A stretch of 64,000 bases of DNA, from positions 16,729 to 80,728 of the forward strand of contig JABCPU010000307.1 of assembly GCA_016800925.1 (NCBI GenBank). The letters run 5' to 3'. Every line of letters starts with the position of its first letter. Positions within the stretch are counted from its first letter, which is position 1. Source of the DNA: Suillus spraguei. Lineage: Eukaryota > Basidiomycota > Agaricomycetes > Boletales > Suillaceae. Under the pieces are notes generated by a model, which saw nothing but the letters and a program-made list of their open reading frames with translations, did no database searches and was not told the origin of the DNA. Below, one piece after another: positions 48,206 to 61,341 of the stretch. The position numbers and the translations under genes are program-made.

Positions 48206-48500
48206 AAAATAGAGAAGTGTTCCCTATTTCCCACACATGATGTTCCTCTGTTCCCCTCAGCCCAGTGTTCCCTTGTACCTTGTATAACCATAAATAGAGA
48301 AGTGTTCCCTATTTCCCACACATGATGTTCCTCTGTTCCCCTTGGCCCAGTGTTCCTTCATACCTTGTATAACCATAAATAGAAATGTGTTCCCTGTTTC
48401 CCACAGAGGATGTTCCTCTGTTCCCCTTGGCTTAGTGTTCCCTCTAACCTCATATAACCGAAAATAGACATGTGTTCCCTTTACTAACCAAATCAAGCTG
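48206..48500. repeat. About 85-bp tandem repeat, 3.5 units
   Basis: Unit AAATAGAGAAGTGTTCCCTA...GATGTTCCTCTGTTCCCC...TTGTATAACC repeats at about 48206, 48291 and 48377 with a partial last copy. Confidence 0.85.
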
Positions 48501-48544
48501 TTCCCCCAGGGAACATCTATGCCCCCATAGATGTTTGACTCCAA

Positions 48545-48947
48545 TAGGTAAGTGGTTTCATAGTAGTTTCATAGTAGTTTCATAGTGGTTTCATAGTAGT
48601 TTCATAGTAGTAGTTTCATAGTAGTTTCATAGTGGTTTCATAGCAGTAGTTTCATAGTAGTTTTGTAGTGGTTTTGTAGTGGTTTCATAGTGGTTTCATA
48701 GTGGTTTCATAGTGGTTTCATAGTAGTTTCATAGTAGTTTCATAGTAGTTTCATAATAGTGGTTTCATAGTGGTTTCATAGTGGTTTCATAGTGATTTCA
48801 TGGTGGTTTCATGGTAGTTTCATAGTGGTTTCATAGTGGTTTTATGGTAGTTTTATAGTAGTCTTATAGTAGTAGTTTCATAGTGGTTTCATATTGGTTT
48901 CATAGTGGTTTCACGGTAGTTTCATAGTAGTAGTGTCATAGTAGTAG
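48545..48947. repeat. GTTTCATAGTAG minisatellite, about 30 units
   Basis: 12-bp units (GTTTCATAGTAG or GTTTCATAGTGG), with occasional 15-bp variants, run directly into the gypsy LTR at 48948. Confidence 0.93.
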
Positions 48948-49422
48948 TGTTACAATCGTACGTACCCCTATTCATTTTCTACTTCATCTACCTTGTATAT
49001 TACGTAACATGACTCTGACTCATATGCTCAACGCATCTGTACTATAGTTGCCTTCCTCCTTTGGATACGCACTTACGTTCTCACGCCTCTCTTGGTCTGT
49101 GCGCACATATTGGCCTATTTAAGCACAGTGTACTTGTAGTAGATTCGCTACTTTAATCTTACTGGGTTTTACCTGGAATCTCCTTCGCTTAGGTCTCCAA
49201 CCTAAGTCGTCTTGAATCGTCTCTAAGTCTAAGCACTCCTTAGCCTTAGTCTCTATTCTCGTGGATACCTCTTAGACTTGTCTTTGAGGCAGAACCCTTG
49301 ATCGTACTCGGAACACGTTCCTTGTACTTTCACCTTGTTCTCTTTTTGAACATTGTAAGAACTCCCAGCAGACCGCCTGTGTCTTTTCACTGTCGCTGGT
49401 GACGCCACCCCAGTTCGTAACA
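48948..49422 (+). mobile_element. 5' LTR of gypsy element A
   Basis: 475 bp bounded by TGTTACAATCGTACG and CCAGTTCGTAACA. Followed by a 197-bp leader to gag. No conventional tRNA primer site is obvious directly after the LTR (AAAGATTAAAGTCC), which would allow a self-priming mechanism, but this is not shown. Confidence 0.92.
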
Positions 49423-49619
49423 AAAGATTAAAGTCCTTTTGATCGTCGACCATCCAGTCTTCGACCCTGAACCCTGATCGCTTCGATCAGCAGACTAACG
49501 TACGCGTACGTTGAGCAGATTGTCAAGAAAAGCCCTCTGACAGAAGAAAGCCCTAACGGACAGCAAGACAGCGCGTGTAGGCACCGAGAAAGTATAACTC
49601 ACCAGAAGAATCATTAACC

Positions 49620-50453
49620 ATGTCGACCAAAGAATTTGAATACAAGATCGGTCAACCGATAGGTTTTGATGGAGATCGTGATAACTCTCGCGAGTTTATC
49701 CAGTCGTGCAATCTGCACTTCGACATCAATGAAAAGCTTTACACCACCGACAAACAGAAGATCATCTACATAACATCCTTCATGACCGAGAAGAATGCCA
49801 AGTCTTGGAAGGAACAATTCCTTGAACACGCCCAATCTACCGACACTTCGGGACAAAAAGTTGGTTATGGGACGATGGTGGATTTTATGCAGAGCTTCAA
49901 AGAAGCATTCGAACCAGTGGATACCAGAATGACCGCGCTTACACACCTTAGAGACCTCAAGCAAGGAACTGGAGATCTTCATACCTATGTCGCCGACTTT
50001 GAGGCACTTGCAGCCAAGGCTCATATCACCGATAATGCGACGAAGATCCAGTTCTTCCAAGATGGTCTTAATTGGGGTATCCTTACAAAGCTTTTCAATA
50101 CGGGAGATGTCTCCGAGATATTCAGAGATGTTGTGTTGCAATGCGTTGCTATTGACAACGCCCATCATCGGCTTAACGCCATGAGGACACGTCATGTTCC
50201 ACAACAGAAGAAGAAAAACTACGGGAATGCACGGTATATTCCGAACCGTGATTCTAATGCAATGGTCATAGATCGAATCTCCGACATGGAGAGATCCGAA
50301 TGCATGAAGAAAGGGCAATGCTTCGGATGCAGAAAGACAGGACACCGCATCCATAACTGTCCTGACAGAAAGAAGAAGACCCCACTCCGACAAACCAAAG
50401 TCAAAGAAGAAGAAAATGAAGAAACCGTAAGACGGATTGTAGAGGATTTTTGA
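49620..50453 (+). CDS. gag: Gag polyprotein, element A
   Basis: 277 codons, uninterrupted, from ATG at 49620. The capsid-like region includes REFIQSCNLHFDINEKLYTT and the retrotransposon gag core (FKEAFEPVDTRMTALTHLRD; TYVADFEALAAKAHI). Near the C-terminus is the zinc knuckle CFGCRKTGHRIHNC for nucleic-acid binding. The frame overlaps the start of pol by four bases at 50450-50453 (ATGA), suggesting reinitiation or a frameshift. This is the best preserved part of the family in the window. Confidence 0.95.
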   Translation: MSTKEFEYKIGQPIGFDGDRDNSREFIQSCNLHFDINEKLYTTDKQKIIYITSFMTEKNAKSWKEQFLEHAQSTDTSGQKVGYGTMVDFMQSFKEAFEPVDTRMTALTHLRDLKQGTGDLHTYVADFEALAAKAHITDNATKIQFFQDGLNWGILTKLFNTGDVSEIFRDVVLQCVAIDNAHHRLNAMRTRHVPQQKKKNYGNARYIPNRDSNAMVIDRISDMERSECMKKGQCFGCRKTGHRIHNCPDRKKKTPLRQTKVKEEENEETVRRIVEDF

Positions 50454-53400
50454 CTTGGAGAAACAAAGACTCGACGTATGTTTCTCCTAATGTATTACTA
50501 AGACTTGTACGCGCTGTAGGTGAAAGAAAAGAACTCCGTGTCCCTATCACCCTCCACTCGCGTACTCGCTTAAAATCCGTCGACACAACTGCTGTTATTG
50601 ATTCAGGAGCAGCAGGAACATTCATCTCTGAAGAGTTTGTGAAACTCCATCAAATCACACGCCGAAAACTCAAAGAACCATTTCGAGTAACTACGGCGGA
50701 TGGAACTCTTATCAAAGGAGGACCGATCACGCACTACTGTCTTTTAGTGGTGAAAATCGACGACCGAACCATGTATGGGAAATTCAACATCACCAAACTA
50801 GGAAGGAGAGATCAAATTCTCCTTGGAATCCCATGGTTACGAGCAATGAACCCAATTATAGATTGGGCTGCTGAAACACTTGTCCTTTCACGGACAGAGA
50901 AATCTGATGAAATCGAAATCGATTTGGATGAAGACAGAAAAAAGAACGGGTTGCCCAGACTTTTCAACCACCATATCCGATGGCAACATTCCCGTCTTCC
51001 GAAACCATTCATCGCTATTAATGCTCCTGAAGATCCTGAACCAGAAGTACGAACGCCACGTACTACCGAACCTACTCCACGTGTACAATTGCCGCGAGCA
51101 GTGTCACCAATCCCTCGCACGGAGAAGCGCAAGAATGAATCTGAACCCGAGCATCGGGCCGGACAAGAACCTATTGAGCAACGGCCAATAGAAGAACAGA
51201 AGCAAGGAAAAAGGAAACCGGAAGAAGAACTCCAAGGACGAAACACCAATGTACCGAAACTATCCAAGTTCTTCGTTCCCCCGAAAACTCTTTCAGCTTC
51301 AATGGAAGTAATCCCTGATAAAGAAGAACCTGTGCCCTCGTTGATCCCAACCGAGGATGATGACCAATTCGATACCATGAATGACGTCTGGCATGCACCA
51401 GAAATACGCGAAATTTCCTCGTACGAACTAGGAGATGGAGAATTTCTTGTGGAATACGACACTGATGGAGTTAGCATGAGGATCATAGAAGAAGTATCCA
51501 TGGATACACCATTAACACGTGATGGAACTTCTCAAATCGAACAATCCTCCGACTACTCCACAATTCCTCTTCCTCCCCCGAAATTTAGTAACAAAGCTCA
51601 GGAATTCGCCACAGATGAGAAAGAAAAGAAAAAGAAATCTTTCGAAGAATTGGTCCTGGATTATTTGCACGACTTTGCAGACGTCTTTGCTAAAGACGGA
51701 CTGAACAAACTACCCCCAGAACGCCCTGGTATAGATCATCGGATCGATACTAAACCCGGTTTCATTCCTCGAACGTCTAAGGTCTACCCGCTATCGGAAA
51801 AAGAACGCGCTGCTGTCAAAACGTTTATCGATGAAAACGTTGCGAAAGGCTTTATCTCAGAATCGAAGTCACCCCAAGCTAGTGGCTTCTTCTTTGTGGG
51901 AAAGAAGAGTGGAGAACTGCGTCCCTGTCAAGACTACCGTTACATCAATGATTGGACAGTCAAGAACGCATATCCGCTCCCACTCCCTATTTCCCTTGTC
52001 GCGCGTCTTCATAACGCACAGTTCTTCACGAAAATGGATATTCGGTCCGGTTACAACAACATTCGCATCCATCCTGATGATAGGTGGAAAGCTGCTTTTA
52101 CCACGGAATTCGGCCTATTCGAACCGAACGTCATGTTCTTTGGCCTTTGCAATTCCCTGGCAACTTTTCAAGCATACATGAATCGCACCTTTCAACAAGA
52201 AATCAATGAAGGATGGATGGTTATCTATATGGACGATATCCTGATTTTCTCTACAACTATGGCAGAACACCGTGAACGGACAAGACGAGTTTTGATGAAA
52301 ATACGAAAGGAACACCTATTCCTGAAACCGGAGAAATGCACCTTCGATGCGGAAGAAGTGGAATACCTCGGAATGATAATTCGCCCCGGACAAGTTGCTA
52401 TGGACACTGCCAAAACCAAGGAATTTCCGAATGGCCAATCCCGAAATCTGTAAAAGATGTTCGGTCATTCCTCGGCTTTTGCAACTTCTACCGCACATTC
52501 ATTTCCCACTACTCTGACATTGCCAGACCCCTTATCGATTTAACGAAGAAAGATAAGGCCTTTGAATGGTCAACTGAATGTATGGACACCTTTGAAGAAC
52601 TGAAACGACGCTTCACATCCCAACCGGTACTTCGTAACCCTGATCCTGCCCGACAATTTGCTATTGCTACCGATGCTTCGCTCGTAGCAACTGGAGGAGT
52701 TCTCCTGCAGACTGATGAGAATGGTGTTTATCACCCATGTGCATACCTCTCACAGTCTTTGAACCCTGCGGAGCGTAATTACCAGATCTTTGATCGGGAA
52801 CTCCTTGCCGTAATCCGGGCATTGAACGAATGGCGTCATTATCTCGAAGGAAACTCACACCCTGTCTTGGTATTCACCGACCACAAGAACCTTCTGTACT
52901 TTAGAAGTGCACAGAAGCTTACCCGTCGCCAAGCACGTTGGCAATTGATTTTGTCTATTTACGACATTGAACTGCATCACGTTGCAGGTACTAAATTAGC
53001 TGTACCTGATGCACTATCTCGCCGGCCTGATTATGACTCTGGTAAAGACGATAACGAAGACCAACCCTCCTCCCTGATGCTCTATTCGTTCGTCTTATCG
53101 ACACCGACTTGAAGGATGTCTGTCATCCTCTGACCCCTCGACGACCCTGTCTTCAAGACAGCGTCTGATGCCCTTGATGGCGTGTGCCTTCCTCCTATGA
53201 AATCGGCACTCTCCGATTGGAAGATTGAGGAGAACGTCCTCTATTTTAAGAATCGCGCTTATATTCCACCGGCGCATCGCTCCGATATCCTGAAAAGGTA
53301 TCATGATCATCCTACCGCGGGACATCCCGGTAGATTCAAAACTGAAGAACTCGTCAAACGAGAAGCTTGGTGGCCTGCAATGGGCTCTTACATTCGGAAA

Positions 53401-54533
53401 TACGTCGAGGGTTGCGCCCTTTGTCAGCAAATGAAAGCGGATACTCATCCCGTTCGACCTCCGCTCGCCCTATTCCTTCGTCGGCTGTTCGCCCGTTCTC
53501 CCAGGTCTCCGTTGATCTTATCACTGACCTCCCGTCTCTGGAGGCTTTGACAGTATCATGGTCGTGGTAGACCATGGCCTTACGAAGGGGGTAATTATTA
53601 TCCCTTGTTTGAAAACCATCACTTCAGAAGGTGTGGCTAAGCTATTTTTAAAACATGTTTACCGACGATTTGGACTCCATGACAAAGTTATCTCGGATCG
53701 AGGACCGCAATTCCTATCTCGCTTCTCAAAGGAACTTGCCCGACTTCTCGACTACGTCATCGCTCCATCCACGGCTTATCACCCACAGACTGATGGTCAA
53801 ACGAAAGGCTAATCAAGAACTTGAAACATACCTTCGCATTTATTGCCGTAACAACCCTGAAGATTGGGTAGAACACTACCAATCGCTGAATTCGTTCACA
53901 ACCACCGAAAACACGATGCACGAATGCATCACCCTTCTATTTGATGATGGGATACGAACCACGTGCCATCCCCACCTTATCCCTGATTCATCAGTCCCCG
54001 CAGCAGAAGATCGAGTACGATCTCTGCAGAAGATAAGAGAAGAAGCAATCGCCTGTCATAACATTGCAATGCAAACAATGGCCGAACGATCCCGAGGAGA
54101 TAAGTACACTCCATGGAAGATCGGAGATAAGGTTTGGCTATCTGCCGCTAATCTTAGACTTAAACTCCCATCAAGGAAACTTGCCCGAAACGATACGGAC
54201 CTTTCCCGATCATCGATGTCTTATCTCCCATCACGTTCACGCTCCAGCTCCCCCGCAGTGGAAGATCACCCCACGTTCCATGCTTCTGTCTTATCATCCT
54301 ATAGCGAAACAGACGTACACGGACCGAACTTCCCTGAACCACCCCCTGACATCATCGAAGAAGAAGAAGAATATGAAATCGAAGCGATCCTTTCTCACAA
54401 AGGAACCGGCAATCGCCGACGTTATCTTGTTTCTGGAAAGGATACTCATCGGGAGATAACGAATGGCTCCCAGAAAAGAATTGAAGAACTCCGCTCGAAT
54501 CTGAATGCTTATAAGAAGCAACACGCCCTCTGA
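50450..54533 (+). pseudogene. pol: Pol of chromodomain gypsy element A (PR-RT-RH-IN-chromo), frameshifted
   Basis: The first frame (50450-52453, 667 codons) holds an aspartic protease with VIDSGAAGTFISEE and a reverse transcriptase with IYMDDILIF. A one-base loss near 52420 moves into a second frame with RNase H ([17 protein letters not shown]) and [10 protein letters not shown]. After another break near 53100 the integrase follows: zinc-binding H...H...CALCQQ, then [11 protein letters not shown] and [11 protein letters not shown] further break near 53805 removes the catalytic Glu context (QT-E-RANQE). A C-terminal chromodomain-like stretch ([20 protein letters not shown]) ends at 54533. It cannot encode a full protein. 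Confidence 0.93.
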
Positions 54534-54779
54534 TTATTCCTCAGTCAATCAACCGCACTAGCACTTGATCAACTATCGATCGAAATGTCTTTCCCCACTG
54601 CCTACATTACTCCCGTCACTGCGCAACAATGACTCCGACTCTGAAGCCGAAAACTACGGAAATCTCACCACTGAAATCGACAACACTCCTACATCGAAGC
54701 CGCCATTCTCTGCGAGGGACATGCCCTTGAAATCGAAAGAATCCTCACAGAAAGAGGCCTTTCCCGCCCTCACTCTGTA
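54534..54779 (+). mobile_element. 3' tail of element A, cut before any 3' LTR
   Basis: Contains a short frame (SDSEAENYGNLTTEIDNTP) that also exists inverted in element B. The element ends at about 54779 without polypurine tract or LTR; a 93-bp non-repeated spacer (about 54780-54872) follows. Confidence 0.8.
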
Positions 54780-54872
54780 ACAGCACGGTACCATCGTTGA
54801 AGATTAAGAAGCGATGCTATGTTTCTTATATCTTGGCGTGCTTCGATGAGGCTGCGTGCGGATGATGTTAAC

Positions 54873-57800
54873 GAGAGTAAGGCGGGAAAGCCCTCTTCGT
54901 GAATTCTTTCGATTTCAGGGCATGTCCCTCCAGAGAATGGCGGCTTCGATGTAGGAGGTTTCGATTTCAGTGGTAGTTCCGTATTTTCGCTTCAGAGTCG
55001 GAGTCATTGTGGCAGTGACGGGGTAATGTAGGCAGTGGGGAAAGACATTTCGATGGTAGTTGATCAAGTGCTAGTGCGGTTGATTGACTGGGATAATCAG
55101 AGGGCGTGTTGCTTCTTATAAGCATTCAAGATTCGAGCGGAGTTCTTCAAGTTCTTTTCTGGGAGCCATTCGTTATCTCCCGATGAGTATCCTTTCCAGA
55201 AACAAGATAACGTCGGCGATTGCCGGTTCCTTTGTGAGAAAGGATCGCTTCATTTCATATTCTTCTTCTTCTTCGATGATGTCAGGGGTGGTTCAGGGAA
55301 GTTCGGCCGTGTACGTCTGTTTCGCTATAGGATGATAAGACAGAAGCATGGAACGTGGGGTGGATCTTCCACTGCGGAGGGAGTTGAGCGTGAACGTGAT
55401 GGGAGATAAGACATCGATGATCGGGAAAGGTCCGTATCGTTTCGGGCAAGTTTCCTTGATGGGAGTTTGAGTCTAAGATTAGCGGCAGATAGCCAAACCT
55501 TATCTCCGATCTTCCATGGAGTGTACTTATCTCCTCGGGATCGTTCGGCCATTGTTGCATTGCAATGTTATGACAGGCGATTGCTTCTTCTCTTATCTTC
55601 TGCAGAGATCGTACTCGATCTTCTGCTGCGGGGACTGATGAATCAGGGATAAGGTGGGGATAGCGCGTGGTTCGTATCCCATCATCAAATAGAAGGGTGA
55701 TGCATTCTTGCATCGTGTTTTCGGTGGTTGTGAACGAATTCGGCGATTGGTAGGTGTTCTACCCAATCTTCAGGGTTGTTACGGCAATAAATGCGAAGGT
55801 ATGTTTCAAGTTCTTGATTAGCCTTTCGTTTGACCATCAGTCTGTGGGTGATAAGCCGTGGATGGAGCGATGACGTAGTCGAGAAGTCGGGCAAGTTCCT
55901 TTGAGAAGCGAGATAGGAATTGCGGTCCTCGATCCGAGATAACTTTGTCATGGAGTCCAAATCGTCGGTAACATGTTTTAAAAATAGTTTAGCCACACCT
56001 TCTGAAGTGATGGTTTTCAAACAAGGGATAATAATTACCCCCTTCGTAAGGCCATGGTCTACCACGACCATGATACTGTCAAAGCCTCCAGAGACGGGAG
56101 GTCAGTGATAAGATCAACGAGACCTGGGAGAACGGGCGAACAGCCGAGAAGGAATAGGGCGAGCGGGGTCGAACGGATGAGTATCCGCTTTCATTTGCTG
56201 ACAAAGGGCGCAACCCTCAACGTATTTCCGAATATAAGAGCCCATTGCAGGCCACCAAGCTTCCGTTTGACGAGTTCTTCAGTTTTGAATCTACCGGGGT
56301 GTCCCGCGGTAGGATGATCATGATACCTTTTCAGGATATCGGAGCGATGCGCCGGTGGAATATAGCGCGATTCTTAAAATAGAGGACGTTCTCCTCAATC
56401 TTCCAATCAGAAGTGCCGATTTCATAGGAGGAAGGCACACGCCATCAAGGGCATCAGATGCTGTCTTGAAGACAGGGTCGTCGAGGGGTCAGAGGATGAC
56501 AGCACATCCTTCAAGTCGGTGTCAATAAGACGAACGAATAGAGCGTCAGGGAGGAGGGTCTGGTCCTCGTTATCGTCTTTGCCAGAGTCATAATCGGCCG
56601 GCGGGATAGTGCATCAGGTACTGCTAATTTAGTACCTGCAACGTGATGCAGTTCATGTCATAAATAGACAAAATCAATTGCCAACGTGCTTGGCGACGGG
56701 TAAGCTTCTGTGCACTTCTAAAGTACAGAAGGTTCTTATGGTCGGTGAATACCAGGACGGGTGTGGTTTCCTTCGAGATAATGACGCCATTCGTTCAATG
56801 CCCGGATCACGGCAAGGAGTTCCCGATCAAAGATCTGGTAATTGCGTTCTGCGGGGTTCAAAGACTGTGAGAGGTATGCACATGGGTGATAAACACCATT
56901 CTCATCAGTCTGCAGGAGAACTCCGCCAGTTGCTACGAGCGAAGCATCGGTAGCAATAGCAAATTGTCGGGAAGGATCAGGGTTACGGAGTACCGGTTGG
57001 GATGTGAAGCGTCGTTTCATTCTTCGAAGGTGTCCATACATTCGGTTGACCATTCAAAGGCCTTATCTTTCTTTGTCAAATCGATAAGGGGTCTGGCGAT
57101 GTCAGAATAGTGGGAAATGAACGTGCGGTAGAAGTTGCAAAAACCGAGGAATGACCGAACATCTTTTACAGATTTCGGGATTGGCCATTCGGAGATTCCC
57201 TTGGTCTTGGCGGTGTCCATAGCAACTTGTCCGGGCGAATTATCATTCCGAGGTATTCCACTTCTTCTGCATCGAAGGTGCATTTCTCCGGTTTCAAGAA
57301 CAGTGTTCTTTTCGTATTTTCATCAAAACTCGTCTGTCCGTTCACGGTGTTCTGCCATGTTGTAGAGAAAATCAGGATATCGTCCATATAGATAACCATC
57401 CATCCTTCATTGATTTCTTGTTGAAAGGTGCGATTCATGTATGCTTGAAAGTTGCTGGGGAATTGCAAAGGCCAAAGAACATGACGTTCGGTTCAAAGAG
57501 GCCGAATTCCGTGGTAAAAGCAGCTTTCCACCTATCATCAGGATGGATGCGAATGTTGTTATAACCGGACCGAATATCCATTTTCGTAAAGAACTGTGCG
57601 TTATGAAGACGTGCGACAAGGGAAATAGGGAGTGGGAGCGGATATGCGTTCTTGACTGTCCAATCATTGATGTAGCGATAATCTTGACAGGGACGCAGTT
57701 CTCCACTCTTCTTTCCCACAAAGAAGAAGCCACTAGCTTGGGTGACTTCGATTCCGAGATAAAGCCTTTCGCAACGTTTTCATCGATAAACGTTTTGACA

Positions 57801-59979
57801 GCAGCGCGTTCTTTTTCCGATAGCGGGTAGACCTTAGACGTACGAGGATAAAACCGGGTTTGGTGTCGATCCGATGATCATACCAGGGCGTTCGGGGGTA
57901 GTTTGTTCAATCCGTCTTTAGCAAAGACGTCTGCGAAGTCGTGCAAATAATCCGGGACCAATTCTTCGAAGGATTTCTTTTTCTTTTCCTTCTCATCCGT
58001 GGCGAATTCCTGAGCTTTGTTACTATATTTCGGAGGAGGAGAGGAATGTGGAGTAGTGGAGGATTGTTCGAGTTGAGAAGTTCCATCACGTGTCAAGGGT
58101 GTATCCATGGATACTTCTTCTATGATCCTCATGCTAACTCCATCAGTATCGTATTCCACAAGAAATTCTCCATCTCCTAGTTCATACGAGGAAATTTCGC
58201 GTACTTCTGGTGCATGCCAGACGTCATTCATGGTATCGAATTGGTCATCATCCTCGGTTGGGATCAACGAGGGCACGGGTTCTTCTTATCAGGGATTTCT
58301 TCATTGAAGCTGAAAGAGTTTTCGGGGGAACGAAGAACTTGGATATTTTGGTACATTGGTGTTCGTCCTGGGAGTTCTTCTTCCGGTTTCCTTTTTCCTT
58401 GCTTCTGTTCTTCTATTGGCCGTTGCTCAATAGGTTCTTGTCCGACCCGATGCTCGGGTTCAGATTCATTCTTGCGCTTTCTGCGCGAGGGATGGTGACA
58501 CTGCTCGCGGCAATTGTACACGTGGAGTAGGTTCTAGTACGTGGCATTCGTACTTCTGGTTCTGGTCTTCAGGAGCATCATAGGAGAGCGATGAATGGTT
58601 TCGGAAGACGGGAATGTTGCCATCTGGTATGTGGTTGAAAAGTCGGGCAACCCGTTCTTCTTTCTGTCTTCATCCAATCGATTTCGATTTCATCAGATTT
58701 CTCTGTCCGTGAAAGGACAAGTGTTTCAGCAGCCCAATCTATAATTGGGTTCATTGCTCGTAACCATGGGATTCCAAGGAGGATTTGATCTCTCCTTCCT
58801 AGTTTGGTGATGTTGAATTTTCCATACATGGTTCGTCGTCAATTTTGACCACTAAAGACAGTAGTGCGTGATCGGTCCTCCTTTGATAAGAGTTCCATCT
58901 GCCGTAGTAACTCGAAATGGTTCTTTGAGTTTTCGTCGTGTGATTTGATGGAGTTTCACAAACTCTTCTGAGATGAATGTTCCTGCTGCTCCTGAATCGA
59001 TAACAGCAGTGTGTCGACGGATTTCAAGCGAGTACGCGAGTGGAGGGTGATAGGGACACGAAGTTCTTTTCTTTCACCTACAGCGCGTACAAGTCTTAGT
59101 AATACATTAGGAGAAACATACGTCGAGTCTTTGTTTCTCCAAGTCAAAAATCCTCAACAATCCGTCTACGGTTTCTTCATCTTCTTCTTCTCCTTTGACT
59201 TCGGTTTGTCGGAGTGGGGTCTTCTTCTTTCTTCAGGACAGTTATGGATGCGGTGTCCTGTCTTTCTGCATCCGAAGCATTGCCCTTTCTTCATGCATTC
59301 GGATCTCTCCATGTCGGAGATTCGATCTACGACCATTGCGTTGGAATCACGGTTCGGAATATACCGTGCATTCCCATAGTTCTTCTTCTTCTGTTGTGGA
59401 AATGACGTGTCCTCATGGCTTAAGCCGATGATGGGCGTTGTCAATAGCAACGCATTGCAACACAACATCTCTGAATATCTCGGAGACATCTCCCGTATTG
59501 AAAAGCTTTGTAAGGATACCCCAATTAAGACCATCTTGGAAGAACTGGATCTTCGTCGCGTTATCGGTGATATGAGCCTTGGCTGCAAGTGCCTCAAAGT
59601 CGGCGACATAGGTGTGAAGATCTCCAGTTCCTTGCTTGAGATCTCTAAGGCGTGTAAGCGCGGTCATTCTGGTATCCACTGGTTCGAATGCTTCTTTGAA
59701 GCTCTTCATAAAATCCACCATCGTCCCATAACCAACTTTTTGTCCCGAAGTGTCGGTAGATTGGGCGTGTTCAAGGAATTGTTCCTTCCATGATTGGCAT
59801 TCTTCTCGGTCATGAAGGATGTTATGTAGATGATCTTCTGCTTGTCGGTGGTGTAAAGCTTTTCATTGATGTCAAAGTGCAAGTTGCACGACTGGATAAA
59901 CTCGCGAGAGTTATCACGATCTCCATCAAAACCAATCGGTTGACCGATCTTGTATTCGAATTCTTTGGTCGACATGGTT
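54873..59979 (-). pseudogene. pol: Gypsy element B gag-pol, inverted and decayed
   Basis: Mirror-orientated relative of element A. Gag begins at 59975 (MSTKEFEYKIGQPIGFDGDR) and is broken near 59720 and 59420; the knuckle CFGCRKTGHRIHNC is at about 59260. Protease, RT (IYMDDILIF near 57390), RNase H (56736-57053), integrase (55685-56071) and the 3' tail follow in many short frames. Differences from A are scattered substitutions and indels, so the two insertions have diverged, unlike the 10.7-kb palindrome arms. The 3' end at about 54873 lacks an LTR. Confidence 0.92.
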
Positions 59980-60171
59980 GATGATTCTTCTGGTGAGTTA
60001 TACTTTCTCGGTGCCTACACGCGCTGTCTTGCTGTCCGTTAGGGCTTTCTTCTGTCAGAGGGCTTCTCTTGACAATCTGCTCAGCGTACGCGTACGCTAG
60101 TCTGCTGATCTAGCGATCAGGGTTCAGGGTCGAAGACTGGATAGTCGACGATCAAAAGGACTTTAATCTTT

Positions 60172-60642
60172 TGTTACGAACTGGGGTGGCGTCACCAGCG
60201 ACAGTGAAAAGACACAGACGGTCTGCTGGGAGTTCTTACAATGTTCAAAAGAGAACAAGGTGAAAGTACAAGGAACGCGTTCCGAGTACGATCAAGGGTT
60301 CAGCCTCAAAGACAAGTCTAAGAGGTATCCGCGAGAATAGAGACTAAGGCTAAGGAGTGCTTAGACTTAGAGACGATTCAAGACGACTTAGGTTGGAGAC
60401 CTAAGCGAAGGAGATTCCAGGTAAAACCCAGTAAGATTAAAGTAGGGAATCTACTACAAGTACACTGTGCTTAAATAGGCCAATATGTGCGCACAGACCA
60501 AGAGAGCGTGAGAATGTAAGTGCGTATCCAAAGAGGAAGGCAACTATAGTACAGATGCGTTGAGCATATGAGTCAGAGTCATGTTAGTAATATACAAGGT
60601 AAATGAAGTAGAAAATGAATAGGGGCACGTACGATTGTAACA
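60172..60642 (-). mobile_element. LTR between element B and the deleted derivative
   Basis: 471 bp, TGTTACGAACTGG to TGTAACA. For element B (minus strand) this is the 5' LTR. The sequence at 60643 (CCGGATCTTGTATTCG) is internal gag sequence of another copy, for which the same LTR is the 3' LTR. Confidence 0.9.
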
Positions 60643-60875
60643 CCGGATCTTGTATTCGAAGTCTTTGGTCGTCATGGGTTGATGATTCTTTTGTCGAGTT
60701 ATACTTTCTCGGTGCCTACATGCGCTGTCTTGCTGTCCGTTAGGGCTTTTCTTCTGTCAGGGGGCTTCCTCTTGACAATCTGCTCAGCGTACGCATATGC
60801 TAGTCTACTGATCTAAGTGATCAGGGTTCAGGGTCGAAGACTGGATAGTCGACGATCAAAAGGACTTTAATCTTT
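60643..60875 (-). mobile_element. Leader and first gag codons of a deletion derivative
   Basis: Minus-strand copy of the gypsy leader and the first dozen gag codons (MTTKDFEYKI), joined directly to an LTR; everything from gag codon ~12 to the 3' LTR is deleted. Confidence 0.88.
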
Positions 60876-61341
60876 TGTTACGAACTGGGGTGGCGTCACC
60901 AGCGACAGTGAAAAGACACAGCGGTCTGCGGGAGTTCTTACAATGTCCAGAAGAGGAAAGGTGAAAGTACTAGGAACGGTTCCAAGTACGATCAAGGGTT
61001 CAGCCTCAAAGACAAGTCAAGAGGTATCTGCAAGAATAGAGACTAAGCTAAGGAGTGCTTAGACTTAGAGACGATTCAAGACGACTTAGGTTGGAGACCT
61101 AAGCGAAGGAGATTCCAGGTAAAACCCAGTAAGATTAAAGTAGGGAATCTACTACAAGTACACTGTGCTTAAATAGGCCAATATGTGCGCACAGACCAAG
61201 AGAGGCGTGAGAAGTAAGTGCGTATCCAAAGGAGGAAGGCAACTATAGTACAGATGCGTTGAGCATATGAGTCAGAGTCATGTTACGTATATACAAGGTA
61301 AATGAAGTAGAAAATGAATAGGGGCACATACGGTTGTAACC
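60876..61341 (-). mobile_element. Outer LTR of the deletion derivative
   Basis: About 466 bp, starting TGTTACGAACTGG and ending TGTAAC at about 61340. It cuts into a hAT transposase reading frame immediately to its right. Confidence 0.88.

Noticed and set aside
49614..50393. 259-codon minus-strand frame opposite gag
   Set aside because: Antisense shadow of the intact gag gene; its peptide has no recognisable features.
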